The notes: generated by a model from the letters alone, not told the origin. Positions 45,535 through 57,420 are shown, counted from the first letter of the stretch. The stretch: 64,000 bases of DNA from Owenia fusiformis (GCA_903813345.2 CAIIXF020000008.1:23856822-23920821), one strand, 5' to 3'. A program made the numbers and translations.

Positions 45535-47437
45535 CACGGTGACCAAGAGTTAACAGTGCAAATCGGCCCGGTCGTGTTTTTTTAACTCTTTAGTCGTGTT
45601 TTGTAAGAACATGGGATGCGACATTCGATAGAATGGAGCAAAATGGTAAGAATATTCTATATTTTACAAACTTACATATCTTGACTTCTACCTAAGATGT
45701 TCTTCTTCATACCAACGAATCTATTTTGGGGATAAATTCATCATACTTCATATCAATCGCAATTATATACCTAAAGTGCCTGAAATATGTACTTAATTTG
45801 CATTTAGTGTTATTTAATCAAGTTTAAACAGACAATCCATTCAACAACGTGGAATAATATTCACTACTCTAAAGATCGTGTAAATATTTTAACTGTATTT
45901 ATCTTAAAATTGCCATAAATGACCGTAAATGTAGAAAGTGGAGTTAACTATGGAGAAGGGACAATATAACGTCATGGACGTGTCTTATAATAAGCATGTT
46001 AACGTTTTGGAATTGTAAAGATAACGTTTTAGACGTGATAAAATTAACGACTTTGAATTGTCTTGTAATATTGTTCACATTGACCATGTTTTGTTGCTTA
46101 ATAATTTGTCTGTGCTTCTGAAAATAATCGTATTAGTACTAAACACGGGAATTTACATTATGTGTCACCCATTTATTGTAATTTGTAGTCAAGATATGAA
46201 TAAATAAAAAAGACAGATATATGATTTAACAAGATCAACAGATGTTGTAATTTAATTCGCTAGAAAACTATGTTACACTACAGTTCATAGATCACTCATA
46301 GAACGATAGCAGCATATGTAGCGTTTTTTACCTATTGCAATTTGAAAATTAAAATTGAAATTGTATTGCATTGTGTGAGGCGAATTAGGGAATAACATCG
46401 AATCAAATTGTTAAAAATCCTGAGGCAAACCTAATAGATATTGAGCATACAATTTTAATAACGGTGGAGTTATTCCTTACATTAGGTGATCATATATAAT
46501 ACATGTAGTGCATCACAAACTAAACATTTCCTCTCATTTTAAATAAATTTATTTACGTTCATGACAGGGAAAAGTGAGTTTAAGGCCAATAGGGACGTCT
46601 TAAAACGTATTTTAGGCAAATTCAAAAATAGCAACGAGCCATTTAATGAGCGACAGGGCAATTAAAAAATAATATGACTGGTCAAATTTTCAAAATGACG
46701 AGCGACGAGGCAAAGCTCGCTTGCATTAACCATGCGTGTCTGATTCTAACCATTTTGATTTAAGTATCAAATTCGGTAGTGATCCCATAGATCAATCTTG
46801 ACATATTATGTCGTACATTTGATTATTGTTAATCATTTATAATTAAGATAGTGTCACTCAGACAACAACTTCTTCCACATTGTGATCATTTTTTGGGGAA
46901 ATACATAATGTTAATTGTGCTGTTTCCCACTTCCAAATCGTTAAACCTCAATGTCTCTACACGTCTAGAACGTTTCACTAACAGGTCAAGGTAATTAACC
47001 ACAATCTTTTCAACACGTCTAAAGAGTTTAATCTAAAAAATATAATTCGATCAATTGCTACTTATTTAAGCCCTTCTAACTTTTGATTTTCGCACATATT
47101 GTGAATGCTTTCCTTATGAATCGATGTATTCATTGAATACAAGTCAGGCAAGTGATTTTCAGGCAAAAATATGTATAACACTGACAGAATTGCTCATTTC
47201 CCGATATAACAAGACTATAGCATACGATTCGTGCAAATAACACGTTTACGAATACCTGAAGTTAAGATATAAAGTATGGAAAGCAATATAAATTACTTAC
47301 TTTTACATAAAGTCAAGTGACAGCAATTTCATGACCAAATTTATCAACCTACCTCTCAAATTTTCAACAAAACACGACTAAAGAGTTTAAAAAAACACAA
47401 CCGGGCCGATTTGCACTGTTAACTCTTGGTCACCGTG
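45535..47437. mobile_element. 1.9-kb non-autonomous element, CACGGTG ends, 5-bp duplication (Transib-like?)
   Basis: The first 70 bp (CACGGTGACCAAGAGTTAAC onward) recur inverted at the right end with about one mismatch and one indel. CATAG is duplicated at 45530-45534 and 47438-47442. A 5-bp duplication with a CACnnTG terminal heptamer is the pattern of Transib and RAG-like transposons. No transposase is recognised inside, so the assignment rests on the ends only. Confidence 0.85.
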
Positions 47438-47442
47438 CATAG

Positions 47443-48280
47443 GCTCAAAGAATAATTCACAAGATACGACACTAAATTGGAAAATTTCAAAAAAATATTA
47501 CCACCTTTCAAAAATGTTCCTTATACAAAATGGTACCTGCTTCCCCATGACAGATTTTGCACTTATTTTATAGCTGAGATCTTCATCTTTCTAGTTCTAC
47601 TTGTTTGGTTCGAGTAAATAACCTATGGATGCAGTTATTTGACTTTTAATACGGCGAATATTTTTCACGAGATCCGGGCTCTTGTGTGTCCAAATATCAT
47701 TGTACTGATGACGTCACATTTCTGGAACCACGGGAGCACCATTCAGATTTGGACAGACAAGAGTCCGGCGATAAAATATCACTGTTTTGGCCTCTTATCA
47801 ACGCAGCATTGCCTGAATAACGGTCATTGGTGATAAGAAAGTTAAAGAATAACAAGATGCTTCGAATGAGGTATGATTTGTCTCATATTTTTCAGAAATG
47901 GCTCCATAATCCTCATTTTAAAATTTGAAATTTTCTGAGGTGTCTCATCTTAAGGAATATTTATTGAGCTACTGATCCTACTATACTAACAAAAGAATCT
48001 GGCCGGGATCTATGGGTCCATCTAGGCTAAATGTAAGGGCGGCGTTAAATAAAACGTAGAATACCATGACTGGTCCAAAGTGTAATATTTCCTGGGAAAA
48101 AAGCTATTTATATAAACTGAAGAAGGTCCCAAGAAGAAATCGATCTTTGAGGAAAAACCAAAACAACCTCATATTAGGATATGTGTAGAGTCCATTTTCA
48201 TTTTTGAGACCCTATCTGTTGCAAGACTTACGCCTGGCGTAACCGTCACCATGTTATTCAGTGTTTTTAAGTAGCGCAAG
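47443..48280. other. no feature recognised
   Basis: A 64-codon frame at 47639-47833 has no known motif. Nothing else is seen. Confidence 0.4.
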
Positions 48281-48284
48281 GATC

Positions 48285-48415
48285 CTGCCATGACCGTGGT
48301 AGTGTTATCGTGAAAGCCTGGTATAACCGCGACAATGCTGTGTTATATTGCAATGCCTGCCATGACCGTGACAATGTAATCGTGTAAGCCTTGCACGACC
48401 ATAGCCGCTTTATAT
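48285..48415. repeat. degenerate CCATGACCGTGACAATG repeats
   Basis: Units of about 30 bp (CTGCCATGACCGTG, ATGCCTGCCATGACCGTGAC) that relate inversely to the array at 50255-50410. The hAT-like element at 48459 lies between the two. Confidence 0.55.
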
Positions 48416-48886
48416 GACATTTATGACTTATTTCATGTTTCTTCCGTTGCTGTTATTAGGGGTTTGTGTAAAAAACCAGGTGACCGGATAATCGGGTACC
48501 CGGTCGATCGGGCACCTAACGTTCCTAGCAGGGTTACCAACTTTCAAAGTTCCACATTTTCCCCGAAATATAGTAGCGAATTGACTTGACAGACTTAGCC
48601 TACCTAGTGCACTGCTGTTCGATATTTTTACCCTATACGAGACAGAGCACTTTTTAAAATAATCGATCCAGCTAACAGTGACGTCCATGTCACGTCGCTC
48701 ATAAGTAGCAACTAGCATATAAGTTCTAGAAGACGTTGCACATTTTTGTTCATTATACATCGAGGCAACGTAAACATGAGACATCTATTGATGGTTTAAA
48801 AAGAATGTTATTGTAACGTGTCCATAAAGTTTGTTAGTGTGGAAAACATAACAAACAGGAGCGTTTGATTTTTTACTACATTGACC

Positions 48887-49377
48887 TAGGGCTGCCATCA
48901 TTAGTCGGAACGTCGACTTGTCAGTCAAAATGCAAGTTCGACAACGAAGTCGACAAAAATTCCCGTCATGTCGACAGCAAACGATATCAATACTTACTTG
49001 AAAATATCCAAATGGCCCCAATACATTTCAATACACATTTCAACGTGTTATGTGCGCGTATTCTGCGGAAATATTGTTCACATTCATTTCATTTTCAAAA
49101 AATAAATTCACCCGGAAGTTCCCTTCATGACTTCTCTTCTCTCTTGCGAGACGTTGTACGAGATTTCGCCCGAGCAGTCGAAATAAATCCCGGTCGAAAC
49201 ATTGCAGGTATTTGTCCCATTTTCGTCTATAATATTCTATTAACTTGGCATTTAGTAACAATATTAGGCAATTACTTCCCGATGATTTTTTCTCCCTGGA
49301 AAGTTCGATTGTCGACAATATTTTCGACAGCAGAGTTCGACTGTCGACACTGACATTTGAGTTCGATGGCAGCCCTA
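48887..49377. mobile_element. 491-bp hAT MITE nested in the 1.48-kb element
   Basis: TAGGGCTGCCATC and GATGGCAGCCCTA ends, with CATTGACC duplicated at 48879-48886 and 49378-49385. GTCGAC-rich inner arms pair. The long frame 48865-49353 (+) crosses the element boundary and is not a gene. Confidence 0.9.
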
Positions 49378-49403
49378 CATTGACCCATATGTGACGTAAC
49401 TCA

Positions 49404-49826
49404 AAGGTTAAAATTCAACATTGTCAAAACAGGCTTTTAATATCAAAATATTTGTTGGTGGAAAAAAACATGACAAAAACTTTGTGTTCTCACTAAGTCG
49501 GATCATTTCTGACGTATTGTTAACGTTAAAATTTAACGCTGTCGAAACGTTTTTTCGATTTGAAATAACATCAAAACGTGACGTCAATAATGACATTCAT
49601 GGACCGTATTGATCTGACGTTATTTAAATATCCAGCAAAACGTCGATGGATGGTTGAATTTCAACATTGTGGAAATGGCTTCAAAATATTTGTGAGTTAA
49701 GGAAATGTTACAAAGATGTCAATATGTTCTCACTAAATCGGTTCATTACCGACGTTATTTTAACATTAAAAGTTAACGTTGTCAAAATGTTCTTACGATG
49801 TGAAATAACCTCAAAACGTGACGTCG
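49404..49826. repeat. 240-bp direct duplication
   Basis: AAAATTCAACATTGTCAAAA and TTCTCACTAAGTCGGATCAT to AAAACGTGACGTC at 49404-49586 recur in diverged form at 49645-49826. Confidence 0.75.
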
Positions 49827-50254
49827 AAAAGATGTATGTATGTCCAGATCCAACGTTATGAATAAAAAAAATTCATAACCCTGCTAGGAACGTTAAGTAC
49901 CCGGTTACCCGGTCACCCGGTTTTTTACACAAACCCTGTTATTAGTATTTTTATGGATTAACCTTATTAATTGATCATTATAGAAAGTATGTGCTTTCAA
50001 ATCGAACCTTCTTGAATGAGAGTAGAGATATAGTTTGTTCGAAAATTATTTATGATTTTAAAATGAGGGTTTCGTTGTGAAATTAATACACATTTTTATG
50101 TATCAATGAACATGAGTACCATGTACATGTATAGTAGTCTTGATTTACATATTTAAGGTAGTTAAACACGAGGAAAAATGTCATTACTGTGTTCTCATGC
50201 TACTTTAAATGTTATTTAATACAACCACGGTCATGAGAGGCATTGCAACTATTG

Positions 50255-50412
50255 TCCATTTCAGGCTTTGACCTTACCACAGTCATGACAGGCTTTAACA
50301 TTGTCATGGTCATAACAGGATTTGCAATCATTATGACAGTCATATCAGGCTTTAACATTACCATGGTCATGACAGGCCTTGCAACCATTGTCACGGTCAT
50401 ATCAGGCCTTTT
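50255..50412. repeat. 30-bp minisatellite, CATGACAGGCTTTAACATTG units
   Basis: Five units of 30 bp, e.g. GTCATGACAGGCTTTAACATT. Frames in both strands stay open (50212-50418, 50243-50479) only because of the 30-bp period. Confidence 0.85.
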
Positions 50413-50511
50413 TCGCAAAAATCATAAATTTTTCATTCTAAACCAAAGCAATTACTATTATTGTTTGAAATTTTGGTAGTATATTTGCAACATCTATCTA
50501 TTTCACATATA

Positions 50512-50860
50512 TTCAGTGTTTTTCATCCTGACCCCCAGGGGCCGTATATGGGGGGTCAGGAAATCAGAAATTTTCGCTTATTTTTAGATCTTTCTGAAGT
50601 ATAGCTTTATTATACTCAAATTAAAGGCAATTAAGAGTAGATTGCAAATATTGTATCTTTTTTCTGATTCGAGCCTCGTAAAATTCAAAATGGCCGTCTA
50701 ATGTACGATTTCGCAATCATTTTTCGATCCCTTCACCGTATGGCTATATTATACTCAAATTGAAGGAATTTTGGAGTAGATCACAATTATGGTATTATTT
50801 TTCAGATTTGTACCTCAGAAAATTCAAAATGGCTGCTTTGCAGGAATTCGCAATTCTAAA
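50512..50860. repeat. 165-bp tandem pair with AAAATTCAAAATGGC
   Basis: ATTTTTAGATC...TATTATACTCAAATTAAAGG...GAGTAGATTGCAAATAT...AAAATTCAAAATGGCCG recurs about 165 bp later. A CTGACCCCCAGGGGC / GGGGGGTCAG hairpin precedes it (50527-50565). Confidence 0.75.
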
Positions 50861-51145
50861 ATCTAAATTTTTCAATTTTAGCCAAAGTAATGAGTATAAT
50901 TGATTGGAATTCGGTAATTGATATTTTGTTCGTTGGGATTTGCTACTCCGCGGAGTTGCCGTTATCTAGTTGTTTATGTTTAGTATTGACACTATTTTAT
51001 AATTCAAACATGAAATAAGAGAGGGTCCTAAGTGTGGAAGATACACAATATGAAAGTATAGCAAAAATTTTAGTTTCAAAAGGGAGGCCATATTGAAATT
51101 GCCATTATAGTCAAGAATCCATTCTGCCTTGAATGTATTGCTTAA

Positions 51146-52120
51146 AGGAATATTCCTTGCCAAACCATCTCTCTCCTCATATGGTAGCTATAACCATATA
51201 TATGCTAGCCATGTTTAGCAAAACACGCAAAAATGTTTTGATATGGTCAAATTTGATCACTTAGAAATGTGATGCTCAATTCCAGTAAGCTGCCATCTTT
51301 TAAAATTTCACACAGGAAGTGATGTCATCGACTCTCAACTTTGCATATAGCATTAGGTGAGGAGTTATTAAGAATTACAAAACCAGCTAAATATTCTTTT
51401 TCAACTTTGTATCTTATTTAATCCTTCTGAAAATCTCTTCTTTTATTCTAAGTTGACAAGCCCTGAAAATATTTTTGCACAGAAAGTAATGCAGGCCTGT
51501 CAACTTGGTAACACCTAACATGAGTGACTTGGAAATGTTGAACACCTCCCCTCAAAATGTGGACACCTTGGTCCAATTCTGAACACCTTGGTACGAGAAA
51601 TTTCGAACAGAATGCGTGACATATAGGTGATTCGCGTGAAAAGTCCGAACGGAATGCGTACATTTTTTTTCGGCATTCGTATTTTTGCTGTATCACGAAC
51701 TTTTTTAGAAATTTTTTTACAAAATACTTTTTGCTTGACAATTACGAAGTAAAATGCGTATTTGCGTGACATTTTTTGTCACGCAAAAAAAACTGGCGTG
51801 ACTTCAAATTCTTCAGCAAATGCGTGACAAATACGCAAATTGCGGGACAGTTGACAGGCCTGGTAATGATCACTTGTCTAGAAGTGATTTTGTGTTTCTT
51901 TCCTTTACTGTTATGGGCAAGATTATAGAAGTTGAGAGTTGATGACATCACTTCCTGAAATCTTAAAAGATGGCAGCTCACTGGAAATAAGCACTAGATT
52001 TTTAAATGATCAATATTGACCATATTAAAACATTTTCCCATGTTTTACTAAATATGGAAACTATATATATGATTATAGCTACCATATCACGAGAGAAAGG
52101 GTCTGGCAAGGAATATTCCT
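51146..52120. mobile_element. AGGAATATTCC element, copy 1, with nested 371-bp element
   Basis: The ends are AGGAATATTCCTTGCCA and GGCAAGGAATATTCCT. TTGCTTAA is repeated at 51138-51145 and 52121-52128. Without the nested element and its duplication it is 598 bp, against 601 bp for copy 2 (55893-56493), which lies in the opposite orientation. Confidence 0.87.
51492..51862 (-). mobile_element. 371-bp element, 6-bp target duplication, copy B
   Basis: CAGGCCTGTCAACTTGG and AGTTGACAGGCCTG ends. GTAATG is duplicated at 51486-51491 and 51863-51868. Copy 2 of the host element reads GAAAGTAATGATCACTTG (inverse, near 56150), the uninterrupted site. Frames on the minus strand (51448-51741, 51515-51772) resemble that of copy A, sharing FSR, ICHAF, PRCS and GVQH blocks. 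Confidence 0.92.
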
Positions 52121-52129
52121 TTGCTTAAG

Positions 52130-52600
52130 GTAGGTGCAACATAGAACCTTCTACAAAAATAGAAAATCTTATTTGGAAAGATATTCTTGACTGAACCTTC
52201 CAACAAACTCTGTCATTTACAATAACTATTGTGTCAATGTATCACGTCACAGAGACATCCAACCCAGGTTCCCATAGATAATTCTGAGCACCATGTTCAA
52301 ACCTCTAAACAGATTTGTATTCAATTTTCAATGATAACAAGATCAAAGAAAACGTGTCATTTGCAATAAAGCAATTAAATCACAGGTAAATAATGTTTTT
52401 CAGAAATCTGTTCATGGGGTATACTATTAGAACATGTGATATATGTAAGAAATGAGCCTGATAATCGAAAAAATATGTTTCGGCTAGTCATTAGTCCAAA
52501 TGAATATTGCTTGTTAAGTGAAATAAACTAAGACTATTATCTCATCTATCATTGTTTCAATTTCTTTGACAATGAAAACATAATGCAATGGAAAGTCGCA
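52130..52600. other. no feature recognised
   Basis: AT-rich sequence without gene or repeat signals that I can see. Confidence 0.4.
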
Positions 52601-52609
52601 ACTAGATTC

Positions 52610-53025
52610 AGCTTGAATTTAGGTTTTGCATTTTCAACTGTTGCTCTTTGTATTCTACCTTATCTTTAATGATGTTTTGACAAAGTATCTAGGTTGAATA
52701 CCTAGGTTAAAGCTACAGTATATACAATAAGGGTGATCATGGTACTATTGTTCAGAACAGATTTAACAAGGTTCATTTTATCAAATGATAGATTATTTTT
52801 AGGGGTTATTTATGATTTGTGTTTTCAGTGTTGCCCTTTGTGTCCCACCTTAATGATATATTAATATACCCTCTAGGTTGAATGCCTACTGTTAAACAAC
52901 TGAGGTGATCATGGTACTATTGTTGAGAACACATTTATTAAGGTTCATTTTTTCAAAAGATATATTAAGTTTTCGTTTTTTTTATGATATGTGTTTTCAA
53001 TATGTTGCTCTTTGTGTTCTACCTT
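52610..53025. repeat. 185-bp tandem repeat, about 2.3 units
   Basis: CTTTGTATTCTACCTTAT, TAGGTTGAATACCTA, GGTGATCATGGTACTATTGT and AAGGTTCATTTT recur from about 52647, 52836 and 53010. Confidence 0.8.
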
Positions 53026-53639
53026 AACGATGTTCTGGTATATCGATTGAGGAATGGTCAACATAGTTAAAATGATCATGAATGAAGACTAACATACCTT
53101 TAAAATGATATTTAGAATGATTTGCGTAGTCAAACTTAAATGCACTGAATGACCTTAGTTTTAATCCAAATGACCTAATTTCAGTTTTGATGTGTTCATA
53201 ATTGATAAAAGTAACTATTTTCATATTATTTTCAATGAAACCTTTGGGGGCACCTTCAGGTACATTAGGTAACGGATCCTTTGATCTTTTGTAAATATAC
53301 ACAATGAATGGTTATTTGCTGAATCTTCGCCCGTTCTAAAGCGTATTTAACAAATACATATTTCATTGCATTTATTTATTTTCAAACATCTGGTGAAACA
53401 TACAGATAAGGCGGATGACACCCTAATGGGCATATTATCCGCACAGAGAAGATGAACATGACAAGCAGTGTTGTGTAAATTATGTATCTCCAGCCTCGCA
53501 CTCCCCACCCCCATCCCCAACCCGTCAGCGTGGTCTTAACAATATGGAAAGTAAACTGGGTTGCCAGTTACAGTCTCTGAGCACTATATTCGAATAAGGT
53601 TAAGTGCTTTGAAAAATGATAGGCGATGATATATGTTGG

Positions 53640-53860
53640 CTTTGCCAATTAGATGATGGAATAAAAACAATGAGCAGAAAAAGAAAGAACGATAACAATA
53701 GCTACTAGGTAGACAGCATAAGTGAATAGCTAATTGGAGATTGTTATCATTGATAGATCAAAAATGACTTGATCTTTTTCTTGAAAAGAGGTATAGAGTT
53801 GCACTTAGTAACTTCATCAGGTAATTAATTCCATAAATCTGGTCCCTGCTTACTGATGGA
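53640..53860 (-). mobile_element. LINE 3'-terminal coding fragment
   Basis: On the minus strand from about 53850: GPDLWN, then stop, LPDEVTKCNSIPLFKKKIKS, FLIYQ and stop. The G-P-x-x-W-N-x-L-P...FKxKLK pattern is the usual C-terminus of CR1/L2-type LINE proteins. The rest of the element is absent. Confidence 0.7.
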
Positions 53861-54412
53861 ATATATATATATTCTCATAAAAATAATCCATAATCGCAGA
53901 TGGCAGGGAAAATAATAACTAAAAGAAATGTGAAAAAACACCCCTTTTCACCAAGGGTCGATTAAGTGGGCCGATTTACTCAGAAAAAATCCGAATAGTG
54001 CTCGTAAAATGTTTATCATAATTAGAAAGTTAAAACCATTTCTGAGAGAATGCTGTTTTTATTTCACGTGAAATCGTATTTGTTTTCATCAAATTAATTT
54101 TTTTAGAACCCATGACCCATGTCATAGTTTTTGCTTCAAAGCAGTCGATTTGCATCACCGTACAAAAAACTGTACTCTGCTATTTTTTGACGTCGATGGT
54201 TAAGCGTGCAGAAGTTCAAATTGGAGATTTGACTTTTCAGTGACCTTCATCAGGCATAGATTGCCCTTACTCCCAAATAAGGAAATATATCTACTCCCTG
54301 TTGGAGAGCTGTACCAAATATTTTTATACTCTTGCGAGTCTGTCTCCATTTCACATTCTAGTGTATATACATGTAGTCTAATTATATATGCTTTTTATAT
54401 TCTTTGATTCAG
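53861..54412. other. no gene recognised; upstream of the WDR27-like exon
   Basis: No clear promoter or 5' exon. If the ATG at 54413 is the start codon, an untranslated first exon should lie further upstream. Confidence 0.35.
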
Positions 54413-54559
54413 ATGTCACATCTGGCAGCACATGAATTATCGCTAGCTATCTCTGGTCGTCCTTCTGGGATCCAGATAGCTTGTAATGGGATCTACCTGG
54501 CTGTTCCTAGAGGGCGCTCTACGATTGGCATCTGGAGTCTCAAGAGCATTGTCTCAAAG
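54413..54559 (+). CDS. WDR27: WD-repeat protein, WDR27-like, first recognised coding exon
   Basis: The acceptor is TTTGATTCAG and the exon begins with ATG; the donor is CAAAG|GTATGA. It is 147 bp, 49 codons, phase 0 at both ends: MSHLAAHELSLAISGRPSGI, then QIACNGIYLAVPRGR and GIWSLKS. The QIAC...Y.AVP...IGIW pattern is the first WD blade of WDR27, a beta-propeller protein of poorly known function. Joined to the exon at 62675 it gives LELEGHSKVITSM and DYIIIWD, the next blade. The ATG at the exon's first base may be the start, or an upstream exon may add about 15 residues; the sequence does not settle this. Other WD-repeat proteins are possible. Confidence 0.78.
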
Positions 54560-55049
54560 GTATGACACTATGACAAGTCAATTTGTTTAAATCACCATTG
54601 ATCACCTAATCAAAGAGGCACTATCTGATAAGAGCAAAATTAGAGTACCTCAGTGATATTTTTTGCATTATGATATCTATTTTCCCATAACCACATTTAC
54701 AGTGTCAATTTCATGATTGTAGGTAGAAATGAATAATTATAACGTTTGGAAATAAGAAAAATAATTAAAAAACCATTCTGAATCTGATTGGCTGATCCCA
54801 TTATCCACAAGTAGTGTGCAATATTGACATGATGTTTAGTTTCAACATTTTTTCAAATTTTTGCCAATATACTGTTAAATTTCATGATCTCCATCACGGC
54901 ACACAGATGTTTCTAAATCTTCGGGAATTAAGTGATGTGATTTTAAGTGAATGTATACTACACACAATATATTCAATTAAAATGACGTCACTGCCAAGGA
55001 ATACATTTGACACATGTTTTCTAAGCAGTGATACAGTAATTGGTGTATG

Positions 55050-55880
55050 AAAAAAAGTCATTACGGGCAAAAAGGAGCATGATCCTCGTATGGGCTTGTA
55101 TACAGCTCCTTTTCGAGGCCCATAGTAGTTTTTGAGGCCCGTACAAACATGCACGAGGCTCGTAATTTCAAGGCCTGTATGAGGTCATACGAGGCCTGTA
55201 ATCGGACTCTTACAGCACAAAAAAAAATTAATGTCATGCTAGAGCATTCACATATCTATCTGTTACCACATACTATGTTTGTTTAATCATTTCGAACATT
55301 TTTCAAACATTCAACATCACATTTCAACTTATTCAAATATTGCACGCAAATGTTTTTATATGCATTTACTTCACATGTAGAGAAATATGATGTCTCCCAT
55401 TGGTAATCCTGTTTTTTTTGTTTCCTAGCTTTTATACTGTTTATCATGTTGAAACGAAGACATGCAAATATTTTGAAATTATTGAAGACATATGAATTCA
55501 TTATTGGATATAATTGAAATGTAATTTCTCAAGTATGCTGTATTTTATATCATCGTTCAAAAAGTGTTCATCAAAATAAATGAGCAATTACGACCCTCGT
55601 TATGAGCCCCATACGGGCAAGTACAGTGCTTGAAAACTAAGAGCCATTACTGGCCTCGCTACGGGCATTGTACAGGCAAGAACAAGGCTCGAAAATTACG
55701 AGCTATTACGGGTCTCATCGTAACAGGCACCATATGAGCAAGTACGGGGATCAAAAATTAGGATTTATTACGGGGCTTGTTATGGGCACTGTACGGTCAA
55801 GTACGTGGATCCGAAATTACAAGCTTTTATGGGCCTTGTAATTACAAGCTCTTACGAGTATTGAAAATAATGATGAATTA
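55050..55880. repeat. 60-bp degenerate tandem repeat, GGGCACTGTACGGGCAAGTACG
   Basis: In the WDR27-like intron. Units at about 55616, 55675, 55737 and 55795 carry GGGCAAGTAC, AAAATTACGAGC and TTACGGG. A related stretch in both orientations at 55065-55200 has CGAGGCCTGTA motifs and flanks an AT-rich spacer. The element 55893-56493 is inserted at its right edge; CGAGGCCTGTACAAGG resumes at 56498. Confidence 0.7.
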
Positions 55881-55892
55881 TGAGACTCTTAA

Positions 55893-56493
55893 AGGAATAT
55901 TCCTTGCCAGACCCTTTCTCTCTTGATATGGTAGCTATAATCATATATATAGTTTCCATATTTAGCAAAACATGGGAAAATGTTTTAATATGGTCAATAT
56001 TAATCATTTAAAAATCTAGTGCTTATTTCCAGTGAGCTGCCATGTTTTAAGATTTCTTGCAGGAAGTGATGTCATCAACTCTCAACTTCTATAACCTTGC
56101 CCATAACAGTATAGGAAAGTAGCACAAAATCACTTCTAGACAAGTGATCATTACTTTCTGTGCAAAAATATTTTCAGGGCTTGTCAACTCAGAATAAAAG
56201 AAGGGATTTTCAGAAGGATTAAATAAGATACAAAGTTGAAAAAGAATATTTAGCTGGTTTTGTAATTCTTAATAGCTCCTCACCTAATGCTATATGCAAA
56301 GTTGAGAGTCGATGACATCACTTCCTGTGTGAAATTTTAAAAGATGGCAGCTTACTGGAATTGAGCATCACATTTCTAAGTGATCAAATTTGACCATATC
56401 AAAACATTTTGCGTGTTTTGCTAAACATGGCAAGCATATATATGGTTATACCTACCATATGAGGAGAGAGATGGTTTGGCATGGAATATTCCT
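55893..56493. mobile_element. AGGAATATTCC element, copy 2 (empty of the 371-bp insert)
   Basis: 601 bp, same ends as 51146-52120 in opposite orientation. TTAA is present at both flanks (55889-55892, 56494-56497). It is itself an inverted repeat: CAACTCTCAACTT... pairs with AAGTTGAGAGTCGATGAC. Confidence 0.88.
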
Positions 56494-56874
56494 TTAACGA
56501 GGCCTGTACAAGGTTGTACAAGGTTCGTATGGGCTTGTATGGGGTCCGATGTAATTTGCCTGTGTAGGCAATGTTTTCTTTACCCAATTTGTTCTTTTCA
56601 ATTAAGTTAAATGGTTTAAAAATGATAGGCAAGCAAACACTTTGGTTCCTGACCTCATGTCCTCAATTTTAGTTTTTACTTTTTTGTGAATGTCACTACT
56701 TAAGGCTGACATCTCCCTAAAACACTTTCTTGAACATATATTATTTTTAAATTTCCATACAACTGACAGGATTATTAATGCTTTATTATATTCAATAATT
56801 GACGGAGTTTTGAAGTGGTTTCACTGCAAAATATCAAAGCACAACCATCAAGTAAAAAAGTAAAATAGTAAGTA

Positions 56875-57420
56875 GCAGACTTCGAACCCAAGCCATCCCC
56901 TAAACACACCGGAATAGCCTGACAATGGTAAAGTCAGATACTGTTGTCACAAATGGCGGACATAACTGTCGCTTCAACTGTTTAATCACTTGGTCCTCAT
57001 TTCATGGGATTTTATTGAGGCTAATTCTGTGCATGTATTAAAAGCTCTTGTGATGATGTTTCATATGAAATCCCAATTTCGATCAAATTGGGTCGTGAAT
57101 CGCCACAATATAGTGTCTTCGATATCGTCAATGACAACGGAATCTGAATTTGAGTAATTTAGAGAGACCAAGAGTATATGGTAATTACAGTGTCCGTTGT
57201 CCTGTATTTCATTTAGATCGGTTAAATTAAAGACTTTATTTCAATGGTAGAACATTATTAACTGTACAATGAGTATTAAGACACTTTGATTGATTGTTGT
57301 TCCAAAGGAATTCAGTTTATTTAGAATTTTGTTATGTCGGCCATTTGTGACAACGATATCTGACATTACTGTTGTCAGGCTATTCCGGGTGCTAACAAGA
57401 TAGCATTGTTCCACTAGACC
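56875..57420 (-). repeat. tRNA-like sequence (SINE head?) split by a foldback element
   Basis: On the minus strand 57420-57389 reads TGGTCTAGTGGAACAATGCT, like a tRNA A-box and D-arm, then a GCTATCTTGTTAGC stem-loop. After an insert, 56908-56875 reads GGCTTGGGTTCGAAGTCTGC, like a B-box. Between them (56909-57389) are inverted ends CGGAATAGCCTGACAA with arms of about 60 bp. The acceptor-stem halves do not pair, so it is not a working tRNA. Confidence 0.5.

Larger units (their letters stand above)
48459..49936. mobile_element. 1.48-kb element, GGGTTTGTGTAAAAAACC ends, 8-bp duplication
   Basis: GGGGTTTGTGTAAAAAACC and GGTTTTTTACACAAACCC. Sub-terminal CTAACGTTCCTAGCAGGGTT pairs with AACCCTGCTAGGAACGTTAA. 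TGTTATTA is duplicated at 48451-48458 and 49937-49944. The 8-bp duplication suggests hAT. It holds the nested element 48887-49377 and a 240-bp direct duplication (49404-49586, 49645-49826). No transposase is recognised. Confidence 0.86.

Noticed and set aside
48865-49353. 162-codon + strand frame
   Set aside because: Runs across the boundary of a nested hAT MITE and has no domain.
50212-50479. MTVTMVARPVMTM / ITGFAIIMTV repeat peptides
   Set aside because: 30-bp minisatellite translated on either strand.
56875-57420. Functional split tRNA gene
   Set aside because: Acceptor-stem halves are not complementary and no splice signals are seen. More likely a disrupted SINE or decayed tRNA.
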